Part shown: positions 10,738-18,059 of the stretch, piece by piece | How positions within the stretch are numbered: position 1 is the stretch's first letter | Layout of the letters: each line of letters starts with the position of its first letter | Assembly: GCF_041008525.1 (NCBI RefSeq) | Contig: NZ_JBFLUG010000004.1 | Location: 1-64,000, forward strand | DNA length: 64,000 nucleotides | Source of the DNA: Parafrankia sp041008525 | Lineage (GTDB): Bacteria; Actinomycetota; Actinomycetes; Frankiales; Frankiaceae | Direction: 5' to 3' | Translations under genes and position numbers: made by a program | Notes under the pieces: model-generated | The model's database searches: none | What the model was told of the DNA's origin: nothing | What the model saw: the letters and a program-made list of their open reading frames with translations, nothing else

Positions 10738-11615
10738 CGCGGCGGGTGCTGGTGCTCGGCGGCACGGCGGACGGCCGCCTGCTCGCGGAGCGGCTCGCCG
10801 AGCTGCCCGACGTGCGGGTGACCTACTCCCTCGCGGGCCGGGTCGCCGCGCCCGCGCTGCCGCGGGCCGCCGGCGCGGCCCGGATCCGCGCCGGCGGGTT
10901 CGGCGGCGTGGATGGTCTGGTCGACTATCTCCGGTCCGCGCGGATCACGGCGGTGATCGACGGGACGCATCCGTTCGCCGCCGTGATGACCGGGACGGCG
11001 GTGGCGGGCTGCCGGGCGGCCGGAGTACCCCTCCTGGTCATGCGGCGGCCAGGATGGAGCGAATCCGCCGGTGACCGCTGGCACCGGGTGCCCTCACTCG
11101 ACGCGGCGGCCCGCGCCCTCGACGGACTCGGCGAGCGCGTGTTCCTCACGACGGGCCGTTCCAGCGTTGCGGTGTTCGCCGGTCTGGACCGGCACTGGTT
11201 CCTCCTGCGGTCGGTCGAGCCGCCCGGGCCTGTGCTGCCCGCCCGGTCGGAGATCCTGCTGGAGCGGGGCCCGTTCACCGTCGAGGGGGAGACGGCGCTG
11301 ATGCGCCGCCACCAGGTGGACGTCATCGTCACCAAGGACAGCGGCGGCACGCTGACGGCGGCGAAACTGGGCGCCGCGCGGGCCCTGGGCCTGCCGGTGG
11401 TGATGGTCGACCGGCCCCCGCTGCCGGCCGGCGCGGTCACCGCACCGGACTCCGGTGCGGCCCTGCGCTGGCTCGACGCCCACGGCGACGGAGCGGGCGG
11501 CCCGCCGGACCCACCAGGCCCGCCAGACCCACCAGGCCCTCCGGACCCACCAGGAACGCAGGACCCACCAGGAACGCCGGGCTCCGCGGACCCGCTGGCG
11601 TGGCCTGGCCGCTGA
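10734..11615 (+). CDS. cobK: Precorrin-6A reductase (CobK/CbiJ)
   Basis: A 293-residue cytoplasmic enzyme of the cobalamin pathway, reducing precorrin-6A (aerobic route) or its cobalt form. Evidence: N-terminal dinucleotide motif VLVLGGTADGRLLAERL, the IDGTHPFA motif, the TTGRSSVAVF segment and the KDSGG motif near the C-terminus. The GTG at 10734 overlaps the stop of the solute-binding gene (GTGA), implying coupling. No other cobalamin biosynthesis gene or cobalamin riboswitch is visible nearby. The last ~40 residues are a PPDPPG repeat tail foreign to the family. Confidence 0.9.
   Translation: MTRRVLVLGGTADGRLLAERLAELPDVRVTYSLAGRVAAPALPRAAGAARIRAGGFGGVDGLVDYLRSARITAVIDGTHPFAAVMTGTAVAGCRAAGVPLLVMRRPGWSESAGDRWHRVPSLDAAARALDGLGERVFLTTGRSSVAVFAGLDRHWFLLRSVEPPGPVLPARSEILLERGPFTVEGETALMRRHQVDVIVTKDSGGTLTAAKLGAARALGLPVVMVDRPPLPAGAVTAPDSGAALRWLDAHGDGAGGPPDPPGPPDPPGPPDPPGTQDPPGTPGSADPLAWPGR
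11502..11580 (+). repeat. Proline-coding tandem repeat at the 3' end of cobK
   Basis: Four to five imperfect 18-bp copies encode PPDPPG units. They extend CobK beyond its conserved fold and end just before the stop codon. Confidence 0.85.
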
Positions 11616-11627
11616 GCGGCGGCTGGT

Positions 11628-13658
11628 TCAGCTCTTGGCGTCCGACCACCGTTCGGAGACCGTGATGTCGGCGACGAACCGGACACCGCTGCCCGCGGCC
11701 CAGTAGCCGGCCGTCGCGTCCAGCGCACGGCGGGTCGTCACCACCACCTCGTCGGCCCGTTCCGTGGGCACGTGGAGCAGCAGCTCGTCGTGCAGGCAGA
11801 GCACGATCTCCCCGCCGAGCGGCACGAGCAGCTGGCGCACCGTCACCGCCCACGCCTTGAACAACTCGGCGGCCGCGCCCTGGACCACCGCGTTGCGGGC
11901 GAAACGGCCCCAGCTCGCGTTGACCCGTTCCGGATCGCGCGCGCCGTCCGCCTCGTCCGTGCCGTCAGGCCTGACGGGCAGCGGGATCCGGCGCCCGCCG
12001 AAGGTCCGCAGCGGGGGCCGTGTCACGCCCGCCGGCGCCGCGGGCTCCCGGCCGACGGCCTCGGCCGCGTCGAGGTAGGCGAGGGCCACGGGGTAGGTCC
12101 GCTGCATCTGGCGCAGTGCCTGGCCGGCGGCTCCGGACGTCTGCCCGTACATCGCGGCGAGGACGGCGACCTTCGCCGTGGGACGGTCGACCCGCAGGCG
12201 TGCCGCGACGGGTGCGTACAGGTCGTCCTGCGCGGTCGCCCGGGCCAGCTCGGGATCTCCGGAGACCACGGCGAGTACACGGGGCTCTATCTGGCCGAGA
12301 TCCGCGCGCACGAACCGGTACCCGGGTTCGGCGATCACCGCCACCCGCAGGTCGCCGGGCAGGCTGTGCAGCCCGGCGTCGGCCGTCATCCGGCCCGCGG
12401 CGCCGTCGCTGCCCCGCCAGCCCCCGCGCAGCCGCCCGTCGGCGCCGACATGGTCGTCCAACCAGCCGAAGCCGTAGGTCGTGGCGATCCGCTCCGCGCG
12501 CCGCCAGGCCAGCAGCGGCTCGATCACCGGGTGGGCGCCGCGCAGCGCGGTGAGCCGCCACGACCGGGTGTCCGGCACGTCGATGCCGACCGCGGCCAGG
12601 CCGGCCCGGAGCGACAGCGGGCTGCGCAGGTCCACCGACGGGCCGAGATGGCGCAGGACGGGGGCGTCGCGGGCCTGCCTGGCCGTGACCCGTCCGGTCT
12701 CGTCACGCGGCCTCGGCCCGATGATGCCGGCGATGGTCCGCTCGGCGGTCGGGCGGTGCACCGGCAGGCCGCGCCGCGCCAGCTCGTGGGCGAGCAGCTC
12801 CGCGGCCGACTCGGCGCGCGCCGTCAGGACGGCCAGCGGCACACTGGTCGGGCGGGCCCGCGGGTCGGGCAGGGCCCGCAGCGCCCGCTCCTGGGCAGCC
12901 ATGGCCGCCAGCGCCAGCTCGGCGAACCGCTCCGCCCGCGCCAGCCTCACGTCCACCCCGCCCGCCGCGGTTCCGCGCAGGGTCTCGTCGATCCACCCCG
13001 GGCGGAGCTGGCCGTCCGCCCCGACCGGGCCGTCCGCCGGGACGTCGTCCCCGACCCGTCCCGCGCCGACCGGGCCGCCCGCACCGGGCAGCTTCGGCGA
13101 CTCGTCGATGGTCGCCAGCAGGTCGAGCTGGCCGTCGCTGCGGTGGCGCGGCGGCGACGGCGGGGGCGGGAGCCCGCGGACGGCGGCCCAGACCGCACCT
13201 GGGTCGTCCCGCCGGCCGCCGTGCAGGACGCGGTGGACGGCGGCCAGATCCCAGCACAGCGCGGGATCCGTGCCTCCGTCACCCGCCGGGCGGGGGCCCC
13301 GACCTGTGGAACCGGCATCGGCCCCGGAACGGTCGTCGCCGGTCCCTGTCAGCAGCGACCCGATGCCGCGCACCGCCCACCACACCCATCGGGGCGAGAG
13401 AGCCGCCTCCACCGCGCGGAGGACGGCGGCGGGGTCGGCGGAGTAGGCCCACGTCGTCCCCCCGTGCGCCAACGCGACCCCGGTGCGGCCCACGGGGACC
13501 ACCGCCACCGGCGAGCCGCGGCCTGCGCCGGCCGCGGCAAGCGCCCGCGCCGCCGCGCCGCCGGCGTCCGCTGTCGCCTCGGCGCCGGCGGTCCGGGGAC
13601 TGTGGGGGGCGTGGGGCGTGCTGGTCCCGGGCGCCCTGGGCCCGGGCGCCCTGGTCAC
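11628..13658 (-). CDS. PolA-like DNA polymerase (family A), 676 residues
   Basis: The C-terminal half has family A polymerase motifs: motif A as ADLGQIEPR, motif B as RPTAKVAVLAAMYGQ, and motif C as LCLHDELL, keeping both catalytic Asp residues and the O-helix Lys. The N-terminal half sits where a 3'-5' exonuclease domain would be, but I see no clear DEDD residues, and it carries low-complexity Gly/Pro inserts, so proofreading is doubtful. It matches the actinobacterial second PolA-like protein, distinct from true Pol I. The GTG at 13658 lies 4 nt after the TetR stop; the two form an operon. A repair or translesion role is plausible. Confidence 0.85.
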   Translation of the reverse strand: MTRAPGPRAPGTSTPHAPHSPRTAGAEATADAGGAAARALAAAGAGRGSPVAVVPVGRTGVALAHGGTTWAYSADPAAVLRAVEAALSPRWVWWAVRGIGSLLTGTGDDRSGADAGSTGRGPRPAGDGGTDPALCWDLAAVHRVLHGGRRDDPGAVWAAVRGLPPPPSPPRHRSDGQLDLLATIDESPKLPGAGGPVGAGRVGDDVPADGPVGADGQLRPGWIDETLRGTAAGGVDVRLARAERFAELALAAMAAQERALRALPDPRARPTSVPLAVLTARAESAAELLAHELARRGLPVHRPTAERTIAGIIGPRPRDETGRVTARQARDAPVLRHLGPSVDLRSPLSLRAGLAAVGIDVPDTRSWRLTALRGAHPVIEPLLAWRRAERIATTYGFGWLDDHVGADGRLRGGWRGSDGAAGRMTADAGLHSLPGDLRVAVIAEPGYRFVRADLGQIEPRVLAVVSGDPELARATAQDDLYAPVAARLRVDRPTAKVAVLAAMYGQTSGAAGQALRQMQRTYPVALAYLDAAEAVGREPAAPAGVTRPPLRTFGGRRIPLPVRPDGTDEADGARDPERVNASWGRFARNAVVQGAAAELFKAWAVTVRQLLVPLGGEIVLCLHDELLLHVPTERADEVVVTTRRALDATAGYWAAGSGVRFVADITVSERWSDAKS
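13626..13655 (-). repeat. 15-bp tandem duplication at the polymerase N-terminus
   Basis: Two 15-bp copies containing CCCGGGCGCCCTGG encode RAPGP/RAPGT immediately after the start of the PolA-like gene. Confidence 0.75.
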
Positions 13659-13662
13659 GCGG

Positions 13663-14274
13663 TCATCCGGATGCGGACCACAGGACATCGTCGGCGGCGC
13701 GGGCCCGCAGGCCGTCGAGCAGCACCGTGGTGAGGTGGTCGTCCGCGCGCGCACCCGGGCGGCACAGCGCGACGTTGAGGATGCCGATGACCTCCGCGGA
13801 CGGGATGTCGGAACGCAGCGTGCCCTCCCGCTGCGCCCGCTCGATGACGCGTGCCAGCAGCGCGTTGAAGTCGGTGACGAGCTCCTGTAGATGCGCGGGC
13901 GGCGGCAGGCCGGCGGTGAGGTCCTTGATGACCGCCAGTGGCAGGTCCGTGCACAGCGCCACCAGACGGAGCAGGGTCGCCCAGCCGTCCTCCGTCGGGT
14001 CCCGTTCGGGGGCGAGCAGGGTCCGCAGGGCTTCCGCCGCGACGTCGACCAGCAGGGCCTGCCGGTCGGGAAAATGCCGGTACAGCGTGCCGACGCCGAG
14101 CCCGGCGGCACGCGCGATCTCCTCCATGGACGCCGCCGAGCCACGCCGGGTCAGCAGGGCGCTCGCTGTGGTGACGATGAGCTCCCGGTTCCGCCGGGCG
14201 TCCGAGCGCACGGGCCCGACCTCCCCTCGGCACGATCTCCTCGGACCGATCTCTCGAACCGATCCCCGCGCCAC
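13663..14274 (-). CDS. TetR-family transcriptional regulator
   Basis: A 203-residue regulator with a standard TetR DNA-binding domain (TTASALLTRRGSAASMEEIARA, then GLGVGTLYRHFPDR) followed by a SBP33/AcrR-like C-terminal domain. It is the first gene of an operon with the PolA-like polymerase, and is divergent from the F420-type oxidoreductase at 14330, so the shared 55-bp spacer is the expected operator. The exact start is uncertain; a GTG inside the Arg-rich N-terminus is an alternative. Confidence 0.88.
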   Translation of the reverse strand: MARGSVREIGPRRSCRGEVGPVRSDARRNRELIVTTASALLTRRGSAASMEEIARAAGLGVGTLYRHFPDRQALLVDVAAEALRTLLAPERDPTEDGWATLLRLVALCTDLPLAVIKDLTAGLPPPAHLQELVTDFNALLARVIERAQREGTLRSDIPSAEVIGILNVALCRPGARADDHLTTVLLDGLRARAADDVLWSASG

Positions 14275-14291
14275 CGCGGGACATCATGCTA

Positions 14292-14314
14292 CGGTTTCGC
14301 CGACGCGGAAACGG
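14292..14314. promoter_or_regulatory. Imperfect inverted repeat in the TetR / oxidoreductase spacer
   Basis: CGGTTTC (14292-14298) and GAAACGG (14308-14314) form an inverted repeat with one mismatch pair around 9 nt. A plausible TetR operator between divergent genes. Confidence 0.3.
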
Positions 14315-14329
14315 AATCCGAGATTCACC

Positions 14330-15268
14330 TTGGGGGAACCGCTGAAGATCGGCCTCTATGTCAGTGGCACCGGCTCCAGCCCTGACGTACTCATCGACCA
14401 GGTACGCGCGGCGGCGGACGCCGGGCTCGACAGCGCGTACCTCAGCCAGCTGCTCTCCTGGGACGCCCTCACCGTCGCCGCGCTCAGCGCACGGGCGGTG
14501 CCGGGAATCGAGCTGGGCACGGCCATCGTGCAGACCTATCCACGGCACCCGCTCGCCCTCGCCGGCCAGGCACTCACCGTGCAGGCGGTGAGCCGGGCGC
14601 CGTTCACCCTCGGTATCGGCCCGAGCCACCCGCAGATCATCGAGGGCAACTTCGGTTACAGCTACGACCAGCCGGCCCGCCACATCCGCGAGTACCTGTC
14701 CGTCCTGCGGCCGCTGCTGCGCGGCGAGCCGGTCGACCACCGGGGGCAGGCGGTCACCGCCGCCGGGATGGTCGACGCCGCGGGGGTGCCGGCGCCGTCC
14801 GTCCTGCTCTCCGCACTCGGGCCGGTGATGCTGCGCACCGCTGGCGAGCTGGCCGACGGCACCGTCACCGTCTGGACCGGTCCCGAGCTGGTCGGCGACT
14901 ACATCGCTCCCACGATCACCCGGGCCGCCGCGGCGGCCGGCCGGCCCGGACCGCGGGTCGTCGCGACCGTCGTGGCCAGCGTGACCGATGATCCCGACGG
15001 TGCCCGGCAGTGGGTCGCCGAGCAGCTCGGCTTCGCGGCCGGCTTCCCCGGCTACCAGGCCGTGCTGGAACGCCAGGGCCGCACCGGCGTCGCGGAGACC
15101 ATCGTCGTCGGCGACGAGGACACGGTCGGCCAGGCGCTCGCCGCGTACGCCGCCGCCGGCACCACCGAGCTGGTCGTCGGCCCGATCGGTGACGCCCAGG
15201 CCCAGGCCCAGACGCTGGACCTGCTCGCCAGCCTCCGCGGGGACCTCGCGCCGACTCCGCCGGCATGA
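14330..15268 (+). CDS. LLM-class F420-dependent oxidoreductase
   Basis: About 312 residues of a luciferase-like TIM barrel, expected to use coenzyme F420. It starts LKIGLYVSGTGSSPDVL and contains FTLGIGPSHPQIIEGNFGY, typical of the MSMEG_4879-like group. The start is unusual: no ATG or GTG precedes the conserved N-terminus in frame. A TTG at 14330, or a CTG at 14342 behind GGGGGA, are the only options. It is divergent from a TetR gene that probably controls it. The substrate is unknown. Confidence 0.85.
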   Translation: MGEPLKIGLYVSGTGSSPDVLIDQVRAAADAGLDSAYLSQLLSWDALTVAALSARAVPGIELGTAIVQTYPRHPLALAGQALTVQAVSRAPFTLGIGPSHPQIIEGNFGYSYDQPARHIREYLSVLRPLLRGEPVDHRGQAVTAAGMVDAAGVPAPSVLLSALGPVMLRTAGELADGTVTVWTGPELVGDYIAPTITRAAAAAGRPGPRVVATVVASVTDDPDGARQWVAEQLGFAAGFPGYQAVLERQGRTGVAETIVVGDEDTVGQALAAYAAAGTTELVVGPIGDAQAQAQTLDLLASLRGDLAPTPPA

Positions 15269-15637
15269 GCGTGGTGTAGTGGTGCGGTGGCAGCCGGTTG
15301 CGGAGTGTCATCCGGCGCCAGGGGCGGAGATCCGGGGGAGGGGCTTCCCGGCATCCGTCAAAGAAGGTCGTCGGGTCAGTCTCCGGAAAGCGCCCGGCGG
15401 GTGCGAGCACCGGCCGGTGGCGTCGCCATCCGCCTCGGGTGACCTGGTGTGCCCAGCCGGGCTGTTTGTTTTCTCGGAAGCACATCCGCCGGTTTCCTGA
15501 CAGGGCGCATCAAGGGGCGGCGCGGGACCGAACTCGGTATGGTCGGCGAGATCGTCGATCCGCCGGAGCGGCCTTGCGCGCGGGCCGGCGAGTTCGTACC
15601 AGCCGGGCCGGGCACGGACGATCGAATGGGGTGTGTG
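15269..15637. other. Intergenic stretch with no recognised element
   Basis: 369 bp between the oxidoreductase and the thiolase. I see no convincing gene, riboswitch or promoter consensus here. Confidence 0.5.
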
Positions 15638-16855
15638 ATGCGTGACGCGGTGATCTGTGAACCGGTCCGTACCGCGGTCGGGCGTTTCGGCGGGGCACTG
15701 CGCCCGCTGAGCGCGCAGGCGCTCGGCGCGGCGGTGCTGCGGGGCCTCGTCGAACGGACCGGCCTGGGGCCGGCGGATCTCGACGACGTCGTGTTCGGCA
15801 CCTGCTACCCGACGATGGACGCGCCGGCCCTCGGCCGCGTCGTCGCGCTGGACGCCGGCCTGGACATCAGCGTCCCCGGTCTGCAGCTCGACCGCCGCTG
15901 CGGGTCGGGCGTGCAGGCGGTGGCGCTGGCGGCGATGCAGGTGCAGACCGGGGTCAGCGACGTCGTGATCGCCGGCGGCGCGGAAAGCATGAGCAACGCG
16001 GCCTACTACTCCACCGGGATGCGCTGGGGCGCGGGCGGCGGGGACGTCACCCTGCACGACGCGCTCGCCCGCGGCCGCGTCACCGCCGGCGGCGAGAACC
16101 ATCCGGTGCCCGGGGGAATGATCGAGACGGCGGAGAACCTGCGCCGTGAGTACGGCATCCCCCGCGCCGAGCAGGACGCGCTCGCACTGCGCTCGCACCA
16201 GCGGGCGGTGGCGGCGCAGGCCGCCGGCCGTTTCACCGACGAGATCATCCCGGTGCGGGTGCCGGGTCGCCGCGGCAGCGTGACGGTTGTGGACGTCGAC
16301 GAGCATCCGCGGGCCGACACCACCGTCGAGTCGCTCGCGGCCCTGCGGCCGGTGATGGGCCGCACCGACCCGGAGGCGACGGTCACCGCCGGGAACTCCA
16401 GCGGGCAGAACGACGGCGCCTCGGCGTGTGTGGTGACGCACCCGGAGGCGGCCGAGCGGCTCGGCCTGCGCCCGCTGGCGCGCCTCGTGAGCTGGTCCGT
16501 GACGGGCGTCGAGCCGGGGCGGATGGGGATCGGGCCGGTCTCCGCCACCGCGCGGGCGCTGGAACGGGCGGGGCTGAAACTCGCCGACATCGACCTCATC
16601 GAGCTCAACGAGGCGTTCGCCGCGCAGGTACTGGCCTGCACCCGCGAATGGGGCTTCGGCGCCGCCGACTGGGAGCGGTGCAACGTGAACGGGTCCGGAA
16701 TCTCGCTGGGCCACCCGGTCGCGGCGACCGGCGGCAGGATTCTCGCGACGCTGCTGCGTGAGATGCACCGCCGGGGCGTCCGCTACGGCCTGGAGACCCT
16801 GTGCATCGGCGGCGGGCAGGGCATCGCGGCGGTCTTCGAACGCGTCGACGGATAA
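15638..16855 (+). CDS. Acetyl-CoA acetyltransferase / thiolase
   Basis: A 405-residue thiolase that condenses or cleaves beta-ketoacyl-CoA. The acyl-enzyme cysteine is C88 in RRCGSG, the second catalytic cysteine is C389 in LCIGGGQG, and the NEAFAAQ and GHPVAATGG motifs supply the active-site Asn and His. All catalytic residues are present and the length is normal. ATG at 15638 is used; an ATG four codons upstream is possible. It is followed on the same strand, 133 bp away, by a zinc-type dehydrogenase, hinting at a shared acyl-chain pathway. Confidence 0.93.
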   Translation: MRDAVICEPVRTAVGRFGGALRPLSAQALGAAVLRGLVERTGLGPADLDDVVFGTCYPTMDAPALGRVVALDAGLDISVPGLQLDRRCGSGVQAVALAAMQVQTGVSDVVIAGGAESMSNAAYYSTGMRWGAGGGDVTLHDALARGRVTAGGENHPVPGGMIETAENLRREYGIPRAEQDALALRSHQRAVAAQAAGRFTDEIIPVRVPGRRGSVTVVDVDEHPRADTTVESLAALRPVMGRTDPEATVTAGNSSGQNDGASACVVTHPEAAERLGLRPLARLVSWSVTGVEPGRMGIGPVSATARALERAGLKLADIDLIELNEAFAAQVLACTREWGFGAADWERCNVNGSGISLGHPVAATGGRILATLLREMHRRGVRYGLETLCIGGGQGIAAVFERVDG

Positions 16856-16988
16856 GCCGCACGTCTCAATACAGGCCCGGTGCGGCCCTGGGTTCCCGGC
16901 ATAGCGGCACCAGTGAAATCATCGTGGCTGACCTGGGTGACGTCGCTGCGTTCCCGATCGCTGGACGACCGTTCGGAGGGAGATATCC

Positions 16989-18002
16989 GTGGACCTGATG
17001 CGAGCCGCCCGCCTCCACATTCCCAGCCACACTCTCACGATCGAGGAGGTCCCCAGACCTGTTCCCGGGCCGTGGCAGGTGCTGGTGAAGGTCGAGGCGG
17101 CCGGCGTGTGCATGTCGGACGTCCACCTCATCGACGGCTCGCTGGGCCGGCCCCGGTACCTGCCCGACGACACGGTCACGATCGGCCACGAGGTCGCCGG
17201 CACCATCGCGGAACTCGGCCCGGACGTACCCGAGCTGGCCGTGGGCCAGCGGGTTGTCCTGCAGGCGGGTGAGGTCCGGGAGGGTGACATGCACACCCGC
17301 GGCATCGACTTCGACGGCGGCTGGGCCGAGTACGCCCTGGCCGGGGCGGAGTCGGTGTTCCCGTTGCCCGCCTCGATCCCGTTCGAGCAGGGGGCGATCA
17401 TCCCGGATGCGGTGTCGACCCCGTGGGGCGCGATCGTGAACACGGCCGCGATCCGGCCGGGCGAGGCGGCGGGGGTGTGGGGCGTCGGCGGGCTGGGCGC
17501 GCACGCGGTCCAGGTACTGCGGGCGGTCTGCGCCTACCCGATCGTCGCCGTCGACCCCGTCCCCGCCGCCCGGGAACGGGCCCTGGAACTGGGCGCGGAC
17601 CTCGCGCTCGACCCCCGGGACAACACGCTCAAGGACCGGATTCTCTTCCTCACCCGCGGCGCCGGCCTGAACACCGCCTTCGACTTCGCCGGGGTCCCCT
17701 CGGTGTACGACCAGGCGTTGGGCGTGCTCGCGCAGGAGGGCCGGCTGGTGGTCGTGGGCCTGTCCGGCCGCCCGCTGACCATCCGCAACAGCACGACCTT
17801 CGGCTACATGAAGCACCAGGTCCTGGGGCACTTCGGGTCCGGGCCGGAGGTCGTCGCCCGCCTGGTGGACCTGGTGGAGCACGGCCGGCTCGACTTCTCC
17901 CGGTCGATCACCGACGTCCTGCCGTTGGAGCAGGCCAGCGTCGCCGTCCAGCGGATGCACACCAAGGAGGGCGACCCGCTGCGCCTCATCCTGCGGCCCT
18001 GA
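16989..18002 (+). CDS. Zinc-binding alcohol dehydrogenase family protein (MDR)
   Basis: A 337-residue medium-chain dehydrogenase/reductase. Catalytic-zinc ligands are suggested by AGVCMSDVH and IGHEVAG; the Rossmann motif is GVGGLGAHAVQ. The four-cysteine structural zinc loop is absent, as in several MDR subfamilies. The GTG at 16989 has GGAGGGAG upstream. Likely NAD(P)-dependent oxidation of an alcohol or reduction of an enoyl or aldehyde substrate. Co-directional with the thiolase. Confidence 0.88.
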   Translation: MDLMRAARLHIPSHTLTIEEVPRPVPGPWQVLVKVEAAGVCMSDVHLIDGSLGRPRYLPDDTVTIGHEVAGTIAELGPDVPELAVGQRVVLQAGEVREGDMHTRGIDFDGGWAEYALAGAESVFPLPASIPFEQGAIIPDAVSTPWGAIVNTAAIRPGEAAGVWGVGGLGAHAVQVLRAVCAYPIVAVDPVPAARERALELGADLALDPRDNTLKDRILFLTRGAGLNTAFDFAGVPSVYDQALGVLAQEGRLVVVGLSGRPLTIRNSTTFGYMKHQVLGHFGSGPEVVARLVDLVEHGRLDFSRSITDVLPLEQASVAVQRMHTKEGDPLRLILRP

Positions 18003-18059
18003 CGCGCGCCGGACCGGGCTCGATCGGCCGGGCCCCGGCCCCGGGTTCAGGGGCCGGGT

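Noticed and set aside
10600..10740. Cobalamin riboswitch before cobK
   Set aside because: The start overlaps the upstream stop codon; there is no leader and no B12-box-like sequence.
11502..11580. CRISPR-like array
   Set aside because: The units are contiguous 18-bp coding repeats with no spacers; simple tandem repeat.
15269..15637. Hidden small gene or ncRNA in the spacer before the thiolase
   Set aside because: Frames here lack start signals and motifs, and no stable conserved-type RNA could be recognised by eye.
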